This document shows, piece after piece, positions 55,390-64,000 of a DNA stretch of 64,000 nt. Below the pieces are notes generated by a model, which was not told where the DNA came from, made no database searches, and was given only the letters and a program-made list of their open reading frames with translations. Where the stretch lies: positions 101,763,853 through 101,827,852 of the forward strand of contig NC_133327.1 of assembly GCF_042186555.1 (NCBI RefSeq). The letters are read 5' to 3'. Position numbers and translations under genes: made by a program. The DNA comes from Aquarana catesbeiana. Its lineage: Eukaryota > Chordata > Amphibia > Anura > Ranidae. Numbering within the stretch: the stretch's first letter is position 1; every line of letters begins with the position of its first letter.

Positions 55390-55759
55390 TTCTAAACACA
55401 GGAAACATGCGCCCCTTTACAGGCACACTATAGACACCCCCCAGGTACGAAATTTAAAGGGATATTACACTTTTATTGTTTGACTTTAAGCATTATTAAA
55501 ATCACTGCTCCTGAAAAAACGGCCGTTTTTAAAACTTTTTTTTGCATTGATCCATGTCCCCTGGGGCAGGACCCAGGTCCCCAAACACTTTTTATGACAA
55601 TAACTTGCATATAAGCCTTGAAAATTAGCACTTTTGATTATTCATGTTCGTGTCCCATAGACTTTAACGGTGTTCACATGTTCGAACGAACTTTTTTCCT
55701 GTTCGCATGTTCTGGTGCGAACCGAACAGGGGGGTGTTCGGCTCATCCCTATTGCCATG

Positions 55760-56490
55760 TAGTTGCCCACACCATTAATTTGTTCAGATATACTTGCAAG
55801 GTTTCCACATCCTGTGGAGAATTTATTGCCCTGCTTAGCTTATTATCATCCGCAAATACAGAGATTGAACTGTTTACCCCATCCTCCAGGTCGTTTATGA
55901 ACAAATTAAATAGGATTGGTCCCAGGACAGAACCCTGGGGGACTCCACTTTCCCCTCACCATTCCGAGTACTCCCCATTTATCATTACCCTCTGAATTCT
56001 TCCTTGTAGCTAGTTTTTAATCCATGTACTTACCCTATGGTCCATTGTACAGTAAATGTTTATGGGGAACTTTATCAAATGCTTTTGCAAAATCCAGAAA
56101 CACCACGTCTATGGGCCTCCCTTTATCTAGATGGCAGCTCACCTCCTCATAAAAAGTTAATAGATTGGTTTGGCAAAAACAATTCTTCATGAATCCATAC
56201 TGGTTACTGCTAATGATACTGTTTTCATTACTAAAACCTTGTATATAGTCCCTTATCATCCCCTCCAAGAGGTTGCATTCTATTGATGTTAGGCGAACTG
56301 GTCTGTAATTCCCAGGGATTATTTTGGCCCTTTTTTAAATATTGGCTTTTCTCCAATCAGTTGGTCACATTTCAGTCAGTAGACTGTCAGTAAAAATTAG
56401 GAACAATGGTCTGGCAGTTACTTGACTGAGTTCCCTAAGGACCCTCGGGTGCAAGCCATCTGGTCCCGGTGACTTATTAATGTTAAGTTT
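55760..56490 (-). mobile_element. CR1-type LINE, reverse transcriptase part (5' half)
   Basis: Minus strand: KSPGPDGLHPRVLRELSQ (about 56475-56420), NQYGFMKNCFCQTNLLTF, GRPIDVVFLDFAKAFDKVPH (about 56115-56060), and the segment before the catalytic FADD-type motif (about 55860). Frames change several times, so it is a pseudogene copy. It is the upstream part of 44266-44973. Its 5' side is cut at 56490 by an L1-like LINE tail. Confidence 0.9.
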
Positions 56491-57415
56491 TTCTTTTTTT
56501 TTTTTAATTCTCTTTATTGGTTTTTCCAAAGAGGTAATAGAGTTACAAAAACAGAGCCAGAGCTCAAAAAAAAAAAAAAGTACCACTTATAAATCGGTAG
56601 CTAACAACAGGTTATCTGCTTAAACAGTACTATTAGTGACAAAAAAATACAAAAAACACCACTGATCAGTCACTCCATTTGTAAAAATTATGGAAGGAGA
56701 ATGTGCTAGCCTTCTTCAATAGGGGTGAGGTTTCCCAAGAGGGTATTTTGGTACTAAGCCTAGAATACTAAGGGATTCAAATATAGGAGTATCATGAGGG
56801 TCTTAGCAGGTGTTTGCATGGAGGGAGGAGTTAATGTGCATCAGATATACCTTCAATTTTTGAGCAGCATTAGTGGAGATAAAGTCAAGCCATATTTTCC
56901 ACACTTTGTCAAATTTAGCAATACACCCACGGGAGTGATATGTGGCTTTGTATAATGGAATTGCAGAGTTGACCAGGGCTTTCCAAGAGTTCAGAGAGGG
57001 CGCGTCTGATTGTTTCCATGTTAATAATATAGCTTTACGCGCATAAAAGAGCAAAAGTCCTATGAGGGTCTTGGTTGCTGTGCGGTGTGCCAAAGTGCCC
57101 ACCAACCCAGCAAGCGAACTGGTATAGTCTGAGGGATTGGGATTGTTAAAAGCGAGGCTATAAACTGCATTACCTCCTCCCAGAAAGAATGCACTTTGGG
57201 ACAAGACCACAACATATGACAGAAACCTGCCTCTAGATTACCACATTTCCAACAGCTAAGGATAGGCCCCAGGATACATTTTATTCAACCCTTGCGGCGT
57301 TAAATACACCCGGTTTAGAATCTGAAACTGAATTAAGCAGTCCTTTATCGCCACTAATTGAAGTAAAGGTGGAAAAAAATTATTTTTAATGCCCGGATCT
57401 ACCGCTGTGACTGTT
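56491..57415 (-). mobile_element. L1-like LINE fragment, ORF2 C-terminus and tail
   Basis: Minus strand: a Cys/His motif CWKCGNLEAGFCHMLWSCP (about 57258-57200), then LLFYARKAILLTWKQSD and LVNSAIPLYKATYHSRG, the L1 ORF2 C-terminal region, a stop near 56803, a 3' UTR, AATAAA (about 56515) and poly(A) into CR1 sequence at 56491. It differs from the full-length L1 at 37332. Confidence 0.85.
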
Positions 57416-58102
57416 ATTTAATTAACTTACTTAATTTCAAAAGTATAATTAAATATCTCAACCTTTCGCCTTGTAGTGATTAGCACATGGCGCAGTCCAT
57501 GCGACCAGAAAAATGCATATACAAAAATAGAAGGAAAAAATTCTCCAAGAAGGCCACCATTGCAGGACACTACGGTTAGTTTCAATAAATTTTATTTGTA
57601 GAAAAAACACACTATGATATTAAAAGACAATCTAAGTATATACCTTTCAAAGCAATTATTAAAAAGACAACGTTGTCATTAAAAGAGGGACCGCAGCTGC
57701 GCATACAACCATTCAACCAGTCACACTGTCACACTTACAGCTCCAGGGATTAGGGATTATTTTAAGTATTGGTTACTAAGAACTTAACAGAATACTCGCA
57801 TACTCTTACTCTTAGAGACACTCTTACAACTTCTTCTGCTTCATCTGCTTCCTCATACCACCACCCATCCCTCCAGTTCGAGCTGCACTCTATGGATCAC
57901 CAGAAGTTTTCCACCGGGGTCTGTCAGTTCTCTGAATGGGGCGCCGTCCCTGTCTACAAACGAACCTTCAGCCATCACTTTACCGCTGCCTCAGTATGCT
58001 GCTCGTGCTGTGGGCTGCAATCCCACGATCATCATGGATGTGCTGACGTCACGCTGATGCATTTCGTTAGTCAATGACAGCTAACTTCTTCAGAGGGTGG
58101 GG
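57416..58102 (-). mobile_element. Unclassified insertion between two L1 fragments, carrying a hammerhead-like motif
   Basis: It separates L1 ORF2 C-terminal sequence from L1 RT sequence and matches neither. It has no long frame with a domain. The minus-strand start is the hammerhead-like motif at 58099-58050. Penelope-like elements and other retroelements are known to carry hammerheads; that origin is a possibility, not shown. Confidence 0.45.
58050..58099 (-). ncRNA. Hammerhead-like ribozyme motif
   Basis: Minus strand, 5' to 3': CACCCT, core CTGAAGA (58093-58087), one extra A, stem II GTTAG / CTAAC (5 bp) with a 10-nt loop, GAAA (58065-58062), a 2-bp stem III with loop GC (A-TGCA-T), C at 58056 as the cleavage position, then AGCGTG, which pairs with CACCCT at five of six positions. 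All invariant core bases of a hammerhead are present. The extra A between the core and stem II departs from the consensus. Confidence 0.45.
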
Positions 58103-58799
58103 CTGAATCCAAAGGCTTGTAGTACTATAAGCATGTAATCCCAAATGACGGTGTCAAAAGCCTTCTCCACATCTAAGGCCACCAACACCCTAGTCTGGGA
58201 GGAGGTTGGGGAAGTTACAAATAAGTTAATACTCATCTTAAATTTATGTCTGTGTATTTTCCTGACATAAACTCGATTTGGTCTATATTGACAAGGGAAG
58301 GTAATACTTTAACTAATCTAGCAGCGGGTATCTTGGCTAAAATTTGTGATAATTTAGAAGTGAGATAGGCCTTTATGAGGCAGAAAGGCTCAGGTCCTTC
58401 CCTGGTTTGGAATGAGAACTATGTGGGCCTGGTACAATGGAGGTGGGAGAGATCCATTCTCTAGACATTGTGACAAAGAGCTTGCAATCTGGGGGCCATC
58501 TTCTTTGCATACATCTTATACCAGTCCCCCGGTAGACCATCTGGGCCTGGCGTCTTAGCAGGGGGAAGTGATGAAACAGCTGTCTCTATCTCTAAAGTGA
58601 AGATCTGGGCATCCAGAGCCTCCACATCCTCCGGCTCCAGAGAGGGAAGGGAGAGATTCCGAATTTCCTCTGCAATGAGTTCAGTAGAGACAGGCAGAGA
58701 TTGGCTATACAATTCCTTTAAGAAGTTTCTAAATTCCTGAAGTATGTCTTTCGTACCCACAATTATCTCCCCATCGGGTGTATACAGTTCAGATACCAC
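58103..58799 (-). mobile_element. L1-like LINE fragment, reverse transcriptase start
   Basis: Minus strand: SELYTPDGEIIVGTKDI, LPPAKTPGPDGLPGDWYK (about 58565-58510) and VALDVEKAFDTVIWDYM (about 58195-58140), which are L1-type RT motifs in order. Frames are broken between. It belongs with 56491-57415; the RT palm with FADD is absent. Confidence 0.85.
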
Positions 58800-59639
58800 C
58801 GTTAGCCGGCATATAAGAATCGTAATAACCCGTGCATAACATGGGGCAATCGTGACGGCTTACAACGTAGCCACGCCCTACATGTTTCGTCATTAGTAGA
58901 TGTCTTCAAAGGGGGGTTATTACGATTTTTATATGCCGGTTTGTTTTTAATTGTATTTTTACCTCATGGAGCGTGCACTCTCCGTTGCGGTCTGTACTTT
59001 TATTGAATAAATTCCGAAACTTTTTACACTATTGGAGCTCCGCTCTTTTTCTTTTTCCTTTGCCACACTGGGAGCAAGAGAGCTTTCCTTCCCCCCTCTC
59101 CAGGCGTTTCACTTGGACCAGCCCGGATCGGAGACAACATTCCTGACAGCTGCTGGGGAGATCTTCTCATTACACGGTCCCTGCAGAGGGCAAAAATCTG
59201 CATGCCTGATAGACCCTGCCAAGGAGGGGGTCCAACACGGAGGGTAAGAGTCCACCTTTATCACTTTCTCACTTATTGGAGTCACCGTCAGTGGATTTGC
59301 ACCATCCTGCACATCTCTCTCCTTTGTTAATCCACTCATAGGGGGATTAGTTGCTGCTGAGCTGTATAGTGGATGGAAGCTTTTTTTCACTGATGAACTT
59401 TTTATGTTTGAACCCATGGACTGAGTTTGTTTGATTTTCAGATTTTCACGCTATTAATATCATTGTACTTCACATGTACACATTTTTTGTTTCTTCTTTG
59501 AGTTTTTATGTTTTGCACTTATATATTTCTACCACTCATGGAGTCATTTACTTGCTCTCAGTAGATTGGGGTTTTTACTACCACCCACATGTATTCACAT
59601 CTATGTGTGTATTTTCATATAATTAGCGCACTTTATTTA
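58800..59639. other. Unclassified repeat with an inverted pair and a degenerate hammerhead-like core
   Basis: GCCGGCATATAAGAATCGTA (about 58804) is mirrored by TACGATTTTTATATGCCGG (about 58922-58940). Between them, on the minus strand, TTGAAGA ... ACGAAACATGTAGGGC resembles a decayed hammerhead (first core C changed to T). The remainder (TTGAATAAATTCCG, then a 71-codon frame) is unassigned. Confidence 0.4.
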
Positions 59640-60454
59640 TTTTTTACGTTTCTGATTTTCAGCTTGTTCTTCTCAGGTCCTTTTTGATTTTCAGTGCGTT
59701 CTGTTACTTCATTCTGACCAGCCGACCGTTTTCTAGCCATGTTGCGGTTACGTTCTCGTCAGAGAGCTCATGCCATTGTTGGGCTTGTTGTCAGTGTTGG
59801 AGTTCTTGCTTTGACCCAAGTCCAGTCCATGAACAGGGGGAGGAGGAGTTAATGGACCAAGAATTAGTTGCTCCAGCGTGACCAATTCTCTCACATGCCT
59901 TTGCTGCAGGAGATCCAGGAGAACAATACGATTTCAGGAATTATTGCCGGATGATGAACCATGTTTTACACCGTCTGTTGGCTTTGTTTGCCTCTTATAT
60001 TATGAAGCAGGATACCTGCATGCGGCAAGCCATCACTCCCGAGCATAGGCTCATCGCCACCTTGCGGTACTTGGCGACAGGAAGAAGTCTCCAGGATATT
60101 AAGTTTACGACTGGGATCTCCTCCCAGGCTCTGGGAATCATTATTCCAGAGACCTATTATGCCATAATTCAGGTCCTGCAGAAGGACTATATTAAGGTAA
60201 GTTTTATCCTTTAACAACACAATCTTTGTATTTAATGTTAATGTATTGTATTTATTTCATCATTCCATAATTACCATGATTGTAATATGCTGTGAATGTT
60301 CTCTTTGTCCTCATACATGCTGTAAGCTTTTAATGCTCCTTTTTTGTCCTTCATGCATATTTGCCTTCACTAACCTCCCCAGCATGCTATCCTGGGCCTA
60401 TACACACCTAGCCTAGTCACTTAACAATGTATTTTGTCAGCTCCATTGTAGTGC
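59640..60454 (+). mobile_element. PIF/Harbinger copy C (5' part only)
   Basis: Homologous, in opposite orientation, to the exon 1 and intron region of elements A and B (for example TTCTAGCCATGTT and the intron text ending GCTCCATTGTAGTG, matching the complement of 16968-16980). It stops exactly at the Gypsy LTR at 60455. Confidence 0.85.
59739..60196 (+). pseudogene. Harbinger C transposase, exon 1
   Basis: From ATG 59739 the frame is shifted early, but 59951-60196 reads RLLALFASYIMKQDTCMRQA, ATLRYLATGRSLQDIKF and QVLQKDYIK before a GTAAG donor, matching 13246-13701. Its exon 2 lies outside or is lost behind the Gypsy insertion. Confidence 0.8.
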
Positions 60455-60945
60455 TGTCAGAAACCATGAACCAGACCGAGACAGAAGTACAGTAAAATCA
60501 CACTTGTTATTAATAAAAATAAAAAGGTAAATAGAGTAAGTGTAGTCAAAGCATAGCCAGAGTCCAGTAACCGGATCAGGTAGTCAGCCAAGCCAGAGTT
60601 CAGTAACCAGATTGGGTAATCAGCCAAGCCAGAGTTCAGTAACCAGATCGGGTAATCAGCCAGGCCAGAAGTCAGGGAAGTAGGAAGTAGAGGAACAGCA
60701 AGCAGGATAAGGGGCCAGAAGGGATGTCAGCAAAGCAAGTCTTTAAACAGGAACGCAGAAGATGGTTTCTTGTGATATGACCAAGGCGAAGGCAGAGATC
60801 AAGTGAGCTGAACGGCTTTAAGTAGGCAGGACTGATGAGCAGAATCAACAACAGTTGGGTAACTGTGGAGACAGATGGGAGCTGGCAATTAGCCGACAGC
60901 TGAGTAGCCAGCTCAGAGAAGGAAGAGCCGAGCCCAGCACTGACA
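60455..60945 (-). mobile_element. 3' LTR of the Ty3/Gypsy element (491 bp)
   Basis: On the minus strand it begins TGTCAGTGCTGGGC and ends TTTCTGACA, so TGTCAG...CTGACA form 6-bp terminal inverted repeats with the usual TG...CA. A purine-rich tract (GAGGAGGGGGTAC, complement of 60946-60958) stands directly upstream, as a polypurine tract should. The plus-strand left border is confirmed by comparison with the uninterrupted Harbinger B intron. Confidence 0.8.
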
Positions 60946-61029
60946 GTACCCCCTCCTCAAGGACCCCTCCTCCTCCTCCGACCACTGGGCATGAGGGGAA
61001 AACGTCTATGGAAATCACGGAGGAGGACA

Positions 61030-61351
61030 GGGGCATGTAGACCCAAGAGCGTTCCTCTGGACTGTACCCCTTCCAATGCACCAGGTACTGTATACGCCCA
61101 TGGAACTTACAGAACTCAACAATGGATTGTACTTCATACTCCTCATGGTTCTCAACCTGTATAGGGTGAGGACGTGGCACCGAGGTGGTAAAGCAGTTGC
61201 AGACCAAAGGTTTCAATAAGGAGACATGAAACACATTTGAGATGCGCATACTAGGAGGAAGGTCCAACACGTAAGCCACTGGGTTAATCCTGCGAAGGAT
61301 ACGGAAAGGCCCAATAAACCGAGGTGCGAACTTCAGTGAGGGAACACAAAG
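61030..61351 (-). pseudogene. Gypsy pol: chromodomain end of integrase
   Basis: RISNVFHVSLLKPLVCN precedes EYEVQSIVEF and RIQYLVHWKGYSPEERSWV (about 61140-61045), a chromodomain with the aromatic residues that read histone methylation in this family. It targets integration in known chromoviruses. Beyond SWV the frame is lost into the LTR. Confidence 0.85.
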
Positions 61352-62374
61352 TCAGAGGTTGCGAGATGACAGCCAGACCCTGTCACCAACCTGGTAGGAA
61401 GGCGCAGGGAGGCGTCTGCGGTCAGCATGGAGTCTGTACCTATCATTAGCATGATGCAAAGCCTCCTGGACTTGTGCCCTAGTGGAACGAAGACCATGGA
61501 GATGCTCCTCTAGCGTAGGAATACTCTGCGGAACAAACGTGTCAGACAAAATGGTAGGTTGGAAATCATAATTCGCCATAAACGGAGACCACCAGGAAGC
61601 AGAATTCAAGGCACTGTTGTGAGCAAACTCTGCCCATGGTAATAGGACTGACCAGTTGTTGTGATGGTCAGAAATATAGCAACGTAGGAATTGCTCCAAG
61701 GACTGATTGGCTCATTCTGCGGCCCCATTAGACTGCGGGTGACACGCAGAGGAGAAAGCAAGCTGAATTCCTAGCTGTGCACAAAAGGCTCACCAGAACC
61801 GGGACACAAACTGACTACCCCTGTCCGAGACAATCACCTTGGGTAGCCCATGTAAGCAAAAGATCTCCTGAGCAAAAATGGAAGCCAGTTCCTTAGAAGT
61901 GGGCAACTTCTTAAGTGGAATACAATGACACATCTTTGAGAACCGGTCAACCACCGTAAGGATAACTGTGTTGTCTTGGGAGTTGGGCAACTCCACAATG
62001 AAATCCATAGACAGGTGGGTCCAGGGCCTCTCTCCATTGGGTATGGGTTGTAGGAGGCTCACTGGAAAGTGTTGTGGAGTCTTACTCTGAGCACACACGG
62101 AACAGGCAGCTGCGAAGGCAGTTACATCAGCACGTAGAATAGGCCACCAGAATTGTTGGGAAATGGCCCAAAGGAGTTGATTCTTACCAGGGTGGCCAGC
62201 TGCCTTGGGAGAATGGTAAGTCTGGAGCATGGCAGTACGAAGACACTCTGGGACAAAGCAGCAGTCACGAGGTTTCTCAGGAGGAGCATTGACCTGAACA
62301 GCAAGAATTGTGTCATCCAAAGGAGAAGTAAGACTGGTGTGAACCGTAGCCAGAATACGATTAGGAGGAATCAT
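61352..62374 (-). pseudogene. Gypsy pol: integrase
   Basis: The H2C2 zinc-binding region (YHSPKAAGHPGKNQLLW ... CSVCAQ) is followed by the catalytic core: Asp in LTVVDRFSKM, Asp in VIVSDRGSQF, and the Glu block HPQSNGAAE. Stops occur at about 61787-61789 (after SRFW) and 61710-61712 (after NGAAE), each TGA where family members have Arg, and again after SSRNL at about 61350. All three fit CGA to TGA. Confidence 0.88.
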
Positions 62375-62444
62375 AGGAACTGGAACCGACTACAACTTGG
62401 AAGTGGAGGAAAATTGTAGCGACAAGGCGTCAGCCCTTACATTC

Positions 62445-62993
62445 TTAGTACCAGGTAAGAATGAGACAATGTAATTGAAACTCGACAAGAAAAGAGCCAA
62501 TCACGCCCTTCTGGGAGAGAGGTGTGAGATTCTGGGAGAATGTGAGATTCTTATGGTCAGTAAGAATGAGAACCGGCACAGTGGTACCTTCGAGTAAATG
62601 TCTCCATTCTTTCAGGGCTAAAATGATTGCCAACAGCTCTCTGTCACCAATCTCGTAATTGCGCTCAGCAGGTTTCTTGGAAAAGTAGCCACAAGGATGC
62701 ATAGCGCTCTCAGAGGTAGGACGTTGAGACAGAAGGGCGCCAACACCAGTCTCAGAAGCATCAACCTCAAGGATAACAGGTAAGGTAGGATTAGGATGTG
62801 CCAACACAGAAGCAGAAACAAAGGCAGCCTTGAGACTTTCAAAGGCCTTAATGGACTCCGGAGACCAACTCTGTGGGTTACCGTTCTTTCTGGTCATATC
62901 AGTCAACAGAGACGAGAAGTTACAAATAAACTTCCGATAATAGTTGGCAAAACTCAGGAAACGCTGCAGAGGACGGAACTCCACGGGGGCCAC
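62445..62993 (-). pseudogene. Gypsy pol: RT connection and RNase H
   Basis: RPLQRFLSFANYYRKFI is the RT thumb region. RNase H follows: ILEVDASETGVGALLSQ (first Asp), NYEIGDRELLAIILALKEWR (Glu) and VLILTDHKNL (Asp). The frame is lost near 62520. Confidence 0.88.
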
Positions 62994-63070
62994 TGTAGGA
63001 CTGCGGAAAGTTTCACTGGGTCCATCAAAAAACCAGCAGTAAAAATGACATAGCCCAAGAATTTAACCTG

Positions 63071-63930
63071 TTACTGATGGAACTCACACTTCTCCAGTTT
63101 ACAATAGAGATTGTTCTCTCTTAATTTCTGAAGCACACGACAGACATCTGTGTGGTGGCTCTCCAGGGACTTGGAAAATATGAGGATATCATCGAGATAA
63201 ACCACCACACATAACTGCAACAAATCTGAGAGGACATCGTAAATACATTCCTGGAAAACTACTGGGGCGTTACAAAGGCCAAAAGGCATTACCAGATACT
63301 CATAATGGCCTGTTCTGGTATTAAACACAGTTTCCACTCGTTGCCCTCCTTAATCCTCATGAGATTGTAAGCCCCTCTCAGATCAAGCTTAGAGAAAACC
63401 GTTGCTTCCTTGAGGCGGTCAAATAACTCTGTAATCAATAGGATCGGGTAGGCATTCTTAATCGTGAACAGATTGAGACCCCTATAATCAATACAAGGTC
63501 TCAGTTCACCGCTCTTCTTCTTCACAAAGAAGAAACCAGCACCAGCAGGAGACGAGGATTTGTGGATGAAACCCCGAGAAAGTGCATCTGCAACATACTC
63601 CTCCATGGCTTTATCCTCCAAGACCGACAAAGGGTAAACTCGGCCACTAGGGGGAGTGGCACTAGGTTGAAGGTCAATTGCGCAATCATACGCCCGGTGT
63701 GGAGGCAAACTACCGGCTTCACCTTTGTCAAAGACATCACTAAAATCACGGTACTCCTCTGGCAGAGAGGAGAGTGAAGAGGTACAAAGGACCTTGGCTA
63801 CCTTCCGGAAGCATGTTTCACTGCATTGTAGTGACCAGGAGAGAACCTCAGGGAGCCAATCAAAAGAGGGGTTGTGCCTCTGTAACCAAGGATAACCAAT
63901 AACCAGCAGAAACTTAGGAGAGGAAATCAC
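63071..63930 (-). pseudogene. Gypsy pol: protease end and reverse transcriptase
   Basis: IGYPWLQRHNP is the end of the protease/linker. RT motifs: LRPCIDYRGLN, FSKLDLRGAYN, then after a frameshift near 63330 MPFGLCNAPVVFQECI and the catalytic VVVYLDDILIFSKS (YLDD). A stop follows EKCEFHQ at 63070. Confidence 0.9.
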
Positions 63931-64000
63931 TTAGAATTGGATTATCTCATGGTGAAGAGCCCCTACGGCCATGGACAACAGAACTGTCTCATGAGTCATA

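Larger units (their letters stand above)
44982..55751. mobile_element. Outer hAT element: foldback, non-autonomous, split by the inner hAT
   Basis: It begins TAGGGATGAGCTTCGAG and ends GTTCGGCTCATCCCTA, with 11-bp terminal inverted repeats TAGGGATGAGC and perfect 8-bp target duplications TTGCCATG (44974-44981 and 55752-55759), as expected for hAT. Without the inner element it is about 3.06 kb and has no transposase. Its interior is a near-perfect hairpin. Its left end matches the right end of the inner element and its right end matches the inner left end, so it is the same family in opposite orientation. Confidence 0.93.
60946..64000 (-). mobile_element. Ty3/Gypsy chromodomain retrotransposon, internal region (partial, decayed)
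   Basis: Minus-strand order: end of protease/linker, reverse transcriptase, RNase H, integrase, chromodomain, 3' LTR. That order and the chromodomain mark a chromovirus-type Ty3/Gypsy element. gag and the 5' LTR would lie beyond 64000. Stops and frameshifts break pol in several places. Confidence 0.92.

Noticed and set aside
57769..58077. 102-codon plus-strand frame
   Set aside because: Lies antisense across the hammerhead-like motif in an unclassified insertion; no domain.

Overview
This is a eukaryotic, repeat-dominated window. I infer a large-genome amphibian, most likely a ranid-type frog, because L2, CR1 and L1/Tx1-like LINEs, a chromodomain Ty3/Gypsy element, PIF/Harbinger, hAT, Tc1 and TTAA-flanked MITEs occur together and are nested in one another. 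This is a judgement from element composition; another TE-rich vertebrate is not excluded. I found no host protein-coding gene, tRNA, rRNA or CRISPR array. Every coding region I can support belongs to a mobile element.

Layout. 1-930: 5' part of an L2-type LINE ORF (endonuclease, minus strand). 0.9-4.8 kb: short repeats and unassigned AT-rich DNA. 4.81-18.75 kb: a 14-kb block bracketed by two ~580-bp inverted arms. It holds a foldback whose central TTAA took two piggyBac-like MITEs (5.4-7.1 kb), a duplicated terminal unit (7.1-7.8 kb), and two related PIF/Harbinger elements, A (7.4-14.2 kb) and B (14.2-18.2 kb). A carries a MADF-type gene, a Myb/SANT-like gene and a split transposase; B is an internally deleted relative. 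18.7-37.3 kb: gene-free DNA with MITEs, microsatellites, tandem repeats and a broken Tc1.

37.3-43.3 kb: a full-length L1-type LINE with two long open frames and a perfect 16-bp target-site duplication; it looks young. 43.6-44.3 kb: a foldback repeat. 44.3-56.5 kb: one CR1 LINE (minus strand) split by 10.8 kb of nested hAT DNA. The outer hAT (44,982-55,751) is a foldback element with ~1.4-kb arms and a 16-nt loop. The inner hAT (47,684-55,389) sits inside it, has its own 8-bp target duplication, an open 1,107-aa BED/hATC transposase frame, a promoter-like region and tandem arrays on both sides of the gene. Both belong to the same family, which has two distinguishable ends.

56.5-58.8 kb: pieces of another L1-like LINE, interrupted by a segment that carries a hammerhead-like RNA motif. 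59.6-64 kb: a third Harbinger transposase fragment (C), cut in its intron by a decayed chromodomain Ty3/Gypsy element that runs off the window end.

The elements interact mainly by insertion into each other: piggyBac-like MITEs in a foldback, hAT in hAT in CR1, Gypsy in Harbinger. Only the L1 and the inner hAT keep uninterrupted full-length coding frames. The Harbinger and Gypsy copies carry nonsense codons, frameshifts and deletions.
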